9,563 nucleotides of DNA from JAZBPO01 sp036351675 (GTDB lineage: Bacteria; Pseudomonadota; Gammaproteobacteria; Pseudomonadales; Azotimanducaceae). The notes below the pieces were generated by a model, which was not told the DNA's origin, searched no databases, and saw only the letters and a list, made by a program, of their open reading frames with translations. Within the stretch, counting starts at the first letter, position 1. Each line of letters starts with the position of its first letter. The stretch spans positions 1 through 9,563 of the forward strand of contig JAZBPO010000473.1 in assembly GCA_036351675.1 (NCBI GenBank), given 5' to 3'. The position numbers and the translations under genes are program-made. Of the stretch, positions 6,788-9,563 are shown in pieces.

Positions 6788-7447
6788 ATGAGCAACGGCA
6801 GACGTGTGACGGGCGGTGCGGGTCTCCTCGATGCGCTCGTCGGCCACGCCGACCGCGTGCTCCGGACCGTGGCCGGCACGTCTCCCGGACACCGGCCTTC
6901 GCCGGCCGCGCAGCTGGAGCCGGACACGTCGCTCGACGAGGTCGAGCGACGCCATGCCGCGGGCCTCATGCGTGTCAACCACACCGGTGAGGTCTGCGCG
7001 CAGGCGCTCTACGCCGGCCAGGCGCTCACGGCCCGCGATCCGGCCGTGCGACGCGCCATGTCCCACTCGGCGCGCGAGGAGGAGGATCACCTCGCATGGT
7101 GTGCGGAGCGTCTGGAGGAGCTCCGGGACCGTCCGAGTCTGTTGAATCCCGTCTTCTACGGGGCGTCCTTCGTGGTCGGCGCCGCTGCGGGGCTCGTGGG
7201 CGACAGGGTCTCGCTCGGCTTCGTGCACGCGACGGAGGACCGCGTCGTCGCGCACCTCGACGAGCATCGCAAGCGCCTGCCCGCGGGGGATGCTCGGAGC
7301 CGGGCGATCATCGAGCAGATGCGCGAGGACGAAGCGCGCCACGGCGAGACGGCGCTCGAGGTCGGCGGCATCGAGTTCCCGGAGCCCGTGCGGCGCGGCA
7401 TGGCCGTACTCTCGAAGCTGATGACCGAGACGACCTATCGCATCTGA
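6788..7447 (+). CDS. coq7: 3-demethoxyubiquinol 3-hydroxylase (Coq7), diiron ubiquinone biosynthesis enzyme
   Basis: The product is 219 residues, the usual bacterial length (about 215). Coq7 adds the last ring hydroxyl in ubiquinone synthesis, using O2 and a carboxylate-bridged diiron centre at the inner membrane. All ligand motifs are visible: Glu68 in RVNHTGEVCAQ, the E98-x-x-H101 pair in REEEDHLAW, Glu150 in HATEDRV, and E182-x-x-H185 in REDEARHGE. The hydrophobic stretch FVVGAAAGLVGD (128-139) fits the membrane-associated helix. ATG 6788 is preceded by GGAG at 6776-6779 (8-base spacing); an upstream in-frame ATG at 6680 would lie inside the divergent AAA gene and adds a non-homologous leader, so it was not used. 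In Pseudomonas coq7 sits next to speD, OsmC and vfr; here speD is absent and the gene faces the OsmC gene tail to tail across 13 bases. Confidence 0.95.
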   Translation: MSNGRRVTGGAGLLDALVGHADRVLRTVAGTSPGHRPSPAAQLEPDTSLDEVERRHAAGLMRVNHTGEVCAQALYAGQALTARDPAVRRAMSHSAREEEDHLAWCAERLEELRDRPSLLNPVFYGASFVVGAAAGLVGDRVSLGFVHATEDRVVAHLDEHRKRLPAGDARSRAIIEQMREDEARHGETALEVGGIEFPEPVRRGMAVLSKLMTETTYRI

Positions 7448-7460
7448 ACTCGCGCGCGCC

Positions 7461-7892
7461 TCAGGCCTCGCGCGGGGCTTCCACGATCTCGTGGTCGTGC
7501 GTGATCACGACGCCACCGCGTTCCAGCATGATCGACGCCGAGCAGTACTTCTCGGCGGACAGGCGTACGGCGCGTGCCACCTGCTTTTCCGAGAGCCCCT
7601 CGCCGCTCACCTCGAAGTGGACGTGGATGCGGGTGAACACGCTCGGGACACCGTCGTCGCGTTCCGCCGTGAGGTGCGTCCTGCAGTCGGTGACGGGCTG
7701 TCGCGCCTTCCGGAGGATGTCCACGACGTCGAAGCTCGTGCAGCCGCCCAGCCCGAGCAGCACCAGCTCCATGGGGCGCACGCCCAGGTTGCGGCCGCCG
7801 TGGTCCGGCGGTCCGTCGACGACGATGGCGTGGCCGCTCCCGGATTCGGCGACGAACATGGCACCGTCGACCCACTTGATCGTTGCCTCCAT
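7461..7892 (-). CDS. OsmC-family protein (YhfA-like)
   Basis: The product is 143 residues, standard for OsmC/Ohr. The two redox-active cysteines are present: Cys51 in LGLGGCTSFDVVDIL and Cys117 in SAEKYCSASIM, with Glu42 before the first in the usual VRPMELVLLGLGG helix. Members reduce organic peroxides with thiol cofactors, but the YhfA/PA0653-like branch found beside crp is not firmly assigned a substrate, so peroxide detoxification is an inference. ATG 7892 has a strong ribosome site (GAGGGAGG, then AAACG). It is divergent from crp with a 185-bp spacer, as yhfA is a crp neighbour in E. coli, which suggests co-regulation by cAMP-CRP. Confidence 0.92.
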   Translation of the reverse strand: MEATIKWVDGAMFVAESGSGHAIVVDGPPDHGGRNLGVRPMELVLLGLGGCTSFDVVDILRKARQPVTDCRTHLTAERDDGVPSVFTRIHVHFEVSGEGLSEKQVARAVRLSAEKYCSASIMLERGGVVITHDHEIVEAPREA

Positions 7893-7934
7893 CGTTTCCT
7901 CCCTCGCTGGTGGCCGCTTCGGGCGGCGGGCGCG

Positions 7935-7940
7935 ATTGTG
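7935..7940 (-). promoter_or_regulatory. Possible -10 box for the OsmC-family gene
   Basis: On the minus strand CACAAT (4 of 6 to TATAAT) lies about 43 bases before the ATG. No matching -35 box is present 17 bases upstream, where the DNA is almost pure G/C. Confidence 0.25.
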
Positions 7941-7949
7941 GCAGAAAAC

Positions 7950-7981
7950 CCCGGCGCCGCGCCGTCGGCGAGGGCGCCGGG
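7950..7981 (-). terminator. Inverted repeat with T-run, terminator-like on the minus strand, in the OsmC/crp spacer
   Basis: CCCGGCGCC (7950-7958) and GGCGCCGGG (7973-7981) are exact 9-bp complements around a 14-base loop that holds a smaller GCCG-T-CGGC dyad. Read on the minus strand, the stem is followed by GTTTTC, like a short intrinsic terminator. It sits upstream of the OsmC promoter candidate, so it could block antisense transcription leaving crp; alternatively it is an operator. Confidence 0.35.
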
Positions 7982-8006
7982 CGCAGGCTCCCCCCTCGGC
8001 GGCGAA

Positions 8007-8035
8007 TTGAAACGCCGGATGGCCGCGTGTTTAAT
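8007..8035 (+). promoter_or_regulatory. Sigma70 promoter of crp
   Basis: TTGAAA (8007-8012, 5 of 6) and TTTAAT (8030-8035, 5 of 6) are separated by exactly 17 bases. A start near 8042 would leave a leader of about 36 bases before the ATG at 8078. This is the best promoter match in the window. No clear CRP site (TGTGA-N6-TCACA) overlaps it. Confidence 0.7.
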
Positions 8036-8077
8036 CGATCGGCATCGGACGGCCAACGCCGCCGGAAGGAGTTCGTG

Positions 8078-8716
8078 ATGGTCAGCGTCAATCTGTCGGC
8101 CGCCCCGTCCGGCAGCATTGAGAAGTTCGTGAACGCCGCGCATCGCCGCAAGTATCCGGCGAAGTCGACCATCATCTTCGCGGGTGACCGCAGCGAGTCG
8201 CTCTATTACATCATCGACGGTTCCCTGACCGTGCTCATCGAGGACGAGCAGGGCCGCGAGATCATCATCGCCTATCTCAACAAGGGCGATTTCGTCGGCG
8301 AGATGGGCCTGTTCCAGGACGAACCGGCGCGCTCCGCGTGGGTCAAGGCGAAGTCCGAGTGCGAGGTCGCCGAGCTTTCCTACGCGCGCTTCAGGGAGCT
8401 CGCGGAAGAGGACACGAGCATGCTCTACATGCTCGGCGGGCAGATGGCCGCGCGCATCCGCAACACGACGCAGAAGGTCGGCGACCTCGCCTTCCTCGAC
8501 GTCACGGGCCGCGTCGCACGGACGCTCCTGGACCTCTCCAGGCAGCCCGATGCCATGACCCACCCGGACGGCATGCAGATCAAGATCACGCGCCAGGAGA
8601 TCGGCCGCATCGTCGGCTGCTCGCGCGAGATGGTCGGCCGAGTGCTCAAGACCCTGTCCGACCAGGGACTCGTGCACGTGAAGGGCAAGACCATGGTGGT
8701 GTACGGCACGCGCTGA
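8078..8716 (+). CDS. crp: cAMP receptor protein, Vfr/CRP-type global transcription regulator
   Basis: The product is 212 residues (E. coli CRP 210, Vfr about 214). The N-terminal cAMP domain has the phosphate-binding cassette GDFVGEMGLF...ARSAW with Gly74, Glu75, Arg85 and Ser86, equivalent to G71, E72, R82 and S83 of E. coli. The C-helix carries Thr130-Thr131 in place of T127-S128. The C-terminal helix-turn-helix ITRQEIGRIVGCSREMVGR keeps the DNA-reading Arg183, Glu184 and Arg188, so the classical TGTGA-type site is expected. The segment LAFLDVTGRVARTLLDL and the end HVKGKTMVVYGTR are nearly those of Vfr, and SREMVGR (Met, not Thr) is Vfr-like. ATG 8078 is preceded by AAGGAG (8066-8071) at 6 bases; an open frame back to 7883 is only upstream read-through. 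It is a single gene with its own promoter at 8007-8035, divergent from the OsmC-family gene and convergent with trpC. Confidence 0.96.
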   Translation: MVSVNLSAAPSGSIEKFVNAAHRRKYPAKSTIIFAGDRSESLYYIIDGSLTVLIEDEQGREIIIAYLNKGDFVGEMGLFQDEPARSAWVKAKSECEVAELSYARFRELAEEDTSMLYMLGGQMAARIRNTTQKVGDLAFLDVTGRVARTLLDLSRQPDAMTHPDGMQIKITRQEIGRIVGCSREMVGRVLKTLSDQGLVHVKGKTMVVYGTR

Positions 8717-8946
8717 GGCGCCCCCCACTTCCCCCCGAACAGCGACCGCATCGCTGCCACGAGACCGGTCGGAGTCACGACGTCACCCGGCGGTCCGATC
8801 CGCGTATCGAAGCGCGGATCCGCACCGCACTCGCCGCGGACCTGGACCCGGGTGCCCGGCAGCGGCGCCATGGTGCGCTGCTCGGGCGCGCGTCGATGGA
8901 CTAGGGCCGGCGCCTCGTCGTGTGGGATCAGGCCCAGGATGGGAGC
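8717..8946. other. Non-coding spacer between the convergent crp and trpC genes
   Basis: These 230 bases hold no gene I can support. The only clear structure is the inverted repeat at 8797-8820. Open frames crossing the spacer are continuations of antisense or out-of-frame readings of crp or trpC and lack their own start and ribosome site. Confidence 0.6.
8797..8820. terminator. 8-bp inverted repeat GATCCGCG/CGCGGATC, candidate terminator hairpin
   Basis: The two exact arms are separated by an 8-base loop (TATCGAAG). It lies 80 bases past the crp stop and about 126 bases past the trpC stop on the other strand. No T-run follows on either strand, so a Rho-independent terminator is not proven; it may be a bidirectional stem or a protein site. 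Confidence 0.35.
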
Positions 8947-9563
8947 TCAGGAGAACAGGTCGGCGAGCGCGCTTCCCGGTTCCTCCGCGCGCATGAAGGC
9001 CTCGCCGACGAGGAAGGCGTCGATGCCGGCGCCACGCAGGCGCGCGACGTCGGCGGGGGTGTGGATGCCGCTCTCCGCGATCGTCAGGCGCCCCGACGGC
9101 ATGTGCGCGTGCAGCGCGAGGCTCACGTCCAGCGAGGTCTCGAAGGTGCGCAGGTCCCGATTGTTGATGCCGACCAGCGACGTCGGCAGTGCGAGCGCGC
9201 GCTCCAGCTCCGCCTCGTCGTGGACTTCCACGAGCACGTCGAGGCCGGCCGCTTCAGCCGTTTCGGAGAGCTCTGCCAGACGCGCGTCGTCGAGCGCGGC
9301 GACGATGAGCAGCACGCAGTCGGCGCCGAGGGCCCGTGACTCCCAGATCTGCCAGGGGTCGATCATGAAGTCCTTGCGCAGCACCGGGAGTTCGCAGGCC
9401 TCGCGCGCGGCGACGAGGAAGGCGTCCGTGCCCTGGAAGTACTGCTCGTCCGTGAGGACGGAGAGGCAGGCCGCGCCGCCCGCCGCATAGCTCCGCGCGA
9501 TGGCCGGCGGATCGAAGTCGGCACGGATCACGCCCTTCGACGGTGATGCCTTCTTCACTTCCG
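8947..9563 (-). CDS. trpC: Indole-3-glycerol phosphate synthase (N-terminal part outside window)
   Basis: The frame is still open at the right edge. The GTG at 9558 is the internal Val of the conserved EVKKASPSKG motif, so about 55-60 N-terminal residues lie beyond the window; 204 are visible. The enzyme closes the indole ring from CdRP in tryptophan synthesis. Catalytic and binding motifs follow in family order: EVKKASPSKG with the Glu and Lys of the active site, LRKDFMIDPWQI with the general-acid Lys, LVEVHDEAEL with a Glu, LVGINNRDL with the Asn, and IAESGI with Glu-Ser, then FLVGEAFMR near the phosphate site. It is a stand-alone TrpC, not a TrpC-TrpF fusion, because the protein stops shortly after the last barrel helix (SALADLFS). 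trpD and trpG would be expected just past the right edge. It is convergent with crp, as trpC also neighbours vfr in Pseudomonas. Confidence 0.95.
   Translation of the reverse strand, partial: EVKKASPSKGVIRADFDPPAIARSYAAGGAACLSVLTDEQYFQGTDAFLVAAREACELPVLRKDFMIDPWQIWESRALGADCVLLIVAALDDARLAELSETAEAAGLDVLVEVHDEAELERALALPTSLVGINNRDLRTFETSLDVSLALHAHMPSGRLTIAESGIHTPADVARLRGAGIDAFLVGEAFMRAEEPGSALADLFS

Noticed and set aside
6927..6951. 10-bp stem with 5-base loop inside coq7
   Set aside because: It is produced by the codons of LDEVER (CTC GAC GAG GTC GAG), which are self-complementary in GC-rich codon use; no regulatory context.
7451..7474. GC-only stem between coq7 and the OsmC gene (CGCGCG arms) as a terminator
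   Set aside because: The arms are simple CG alternation with an ill-fitting loop and no T-run, and most of it lies inside the OsmC coding end.
7893..8077. CRP-binding site upstream of crp or the OsmC gene
   Set aside because: I looked for TGTGA-N6-TCACA and close variants on both strands and found no convincing pair of half sites.
7607..8728. Open frame of 373 codons on the minus strand across crp and into the OsmC gene
   Set aside because: It covers the real crp on the other strand and the OsmC gene in another frame; no motif is visible.
8792..8904. Peptide resembling the first helix of BolA-type proteins (RIEARIRTALAADLDP)
   Set aside because: There is no start codon or ribosome site in that frame, the rest does not follow BolA, and it ends after about 37 codons; kept only as a possible relic.
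9556..9558. GTG at 9558 as the start of trpC
   Set aside because: It is the Val of the conserved EVKKASPSKG active-site motif, with the Glu codon still visible upstream, so the gene continues beyond the window.

Overview
GC-rich, densely packed chromosomal DNA, almost certainly from a gammaproteobacterium. The crp product is very close to the Vfr/CRP type, and the crp-trpC-OsmC-coq7 neighbourhood resembles the trpC-vfr-OsmC-speD-coq7 block I know from Pseudomonas (E. coli also keeps an OsmC-type gene, yhfA, beside crp). The genus cannot be named from this window. No tRNA, rRNA, CRISPR array, insertion sequence or phage gene is visible.

Left part (1-4017, + strand): a two-gene operon. The first gene enters from outside the window and encodes at least 883 residues of a large, acidic, Gly-rich, beta-type protein made of three copies of a barrel-like unit. 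Its visible part has no lysine, no histidine and a single adjacent cysteine pair. Nineteen bases later comes a signal-peptide/TPR/C-terminal beta-barrel protein that looks like a Slam-type (DUF560, type XI secretion) outer-membrane translocon. The natural reading is cargo plus exporter, the most interesting system in the window.

Middle (4018-7460): a + strand gene fusing two cyclic-nucleotide-binding domains (the first degenerate, the second with an intact phosphate-binding cassette) to a catalytically complete rhodanese. It converges on a minus-strand Ycf46-like AAA ATPase. That ATPase is divergent from coq7 (ubiquinone hydroxylase) across a 71-bp spacer holding one AT-rich promoter-like island and a perfect 14-bp palindrome.

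Right part (7461-9563): coq7 converges on an OsmC-family gene, which is divergent from crp. crp has a near-consensus sigma70 promoter (TTGAAA, 17 bp, TTTAAT). After a 230-bp non-coding spacer comes the 3' two-thirds of trpC on the minus strand, which continues beyond the right edge. The region therefore mixes housekeeping metabolism (ubiquinone, tryptophan), global cAMP regulation and an accessory surface-protein secretion pair.
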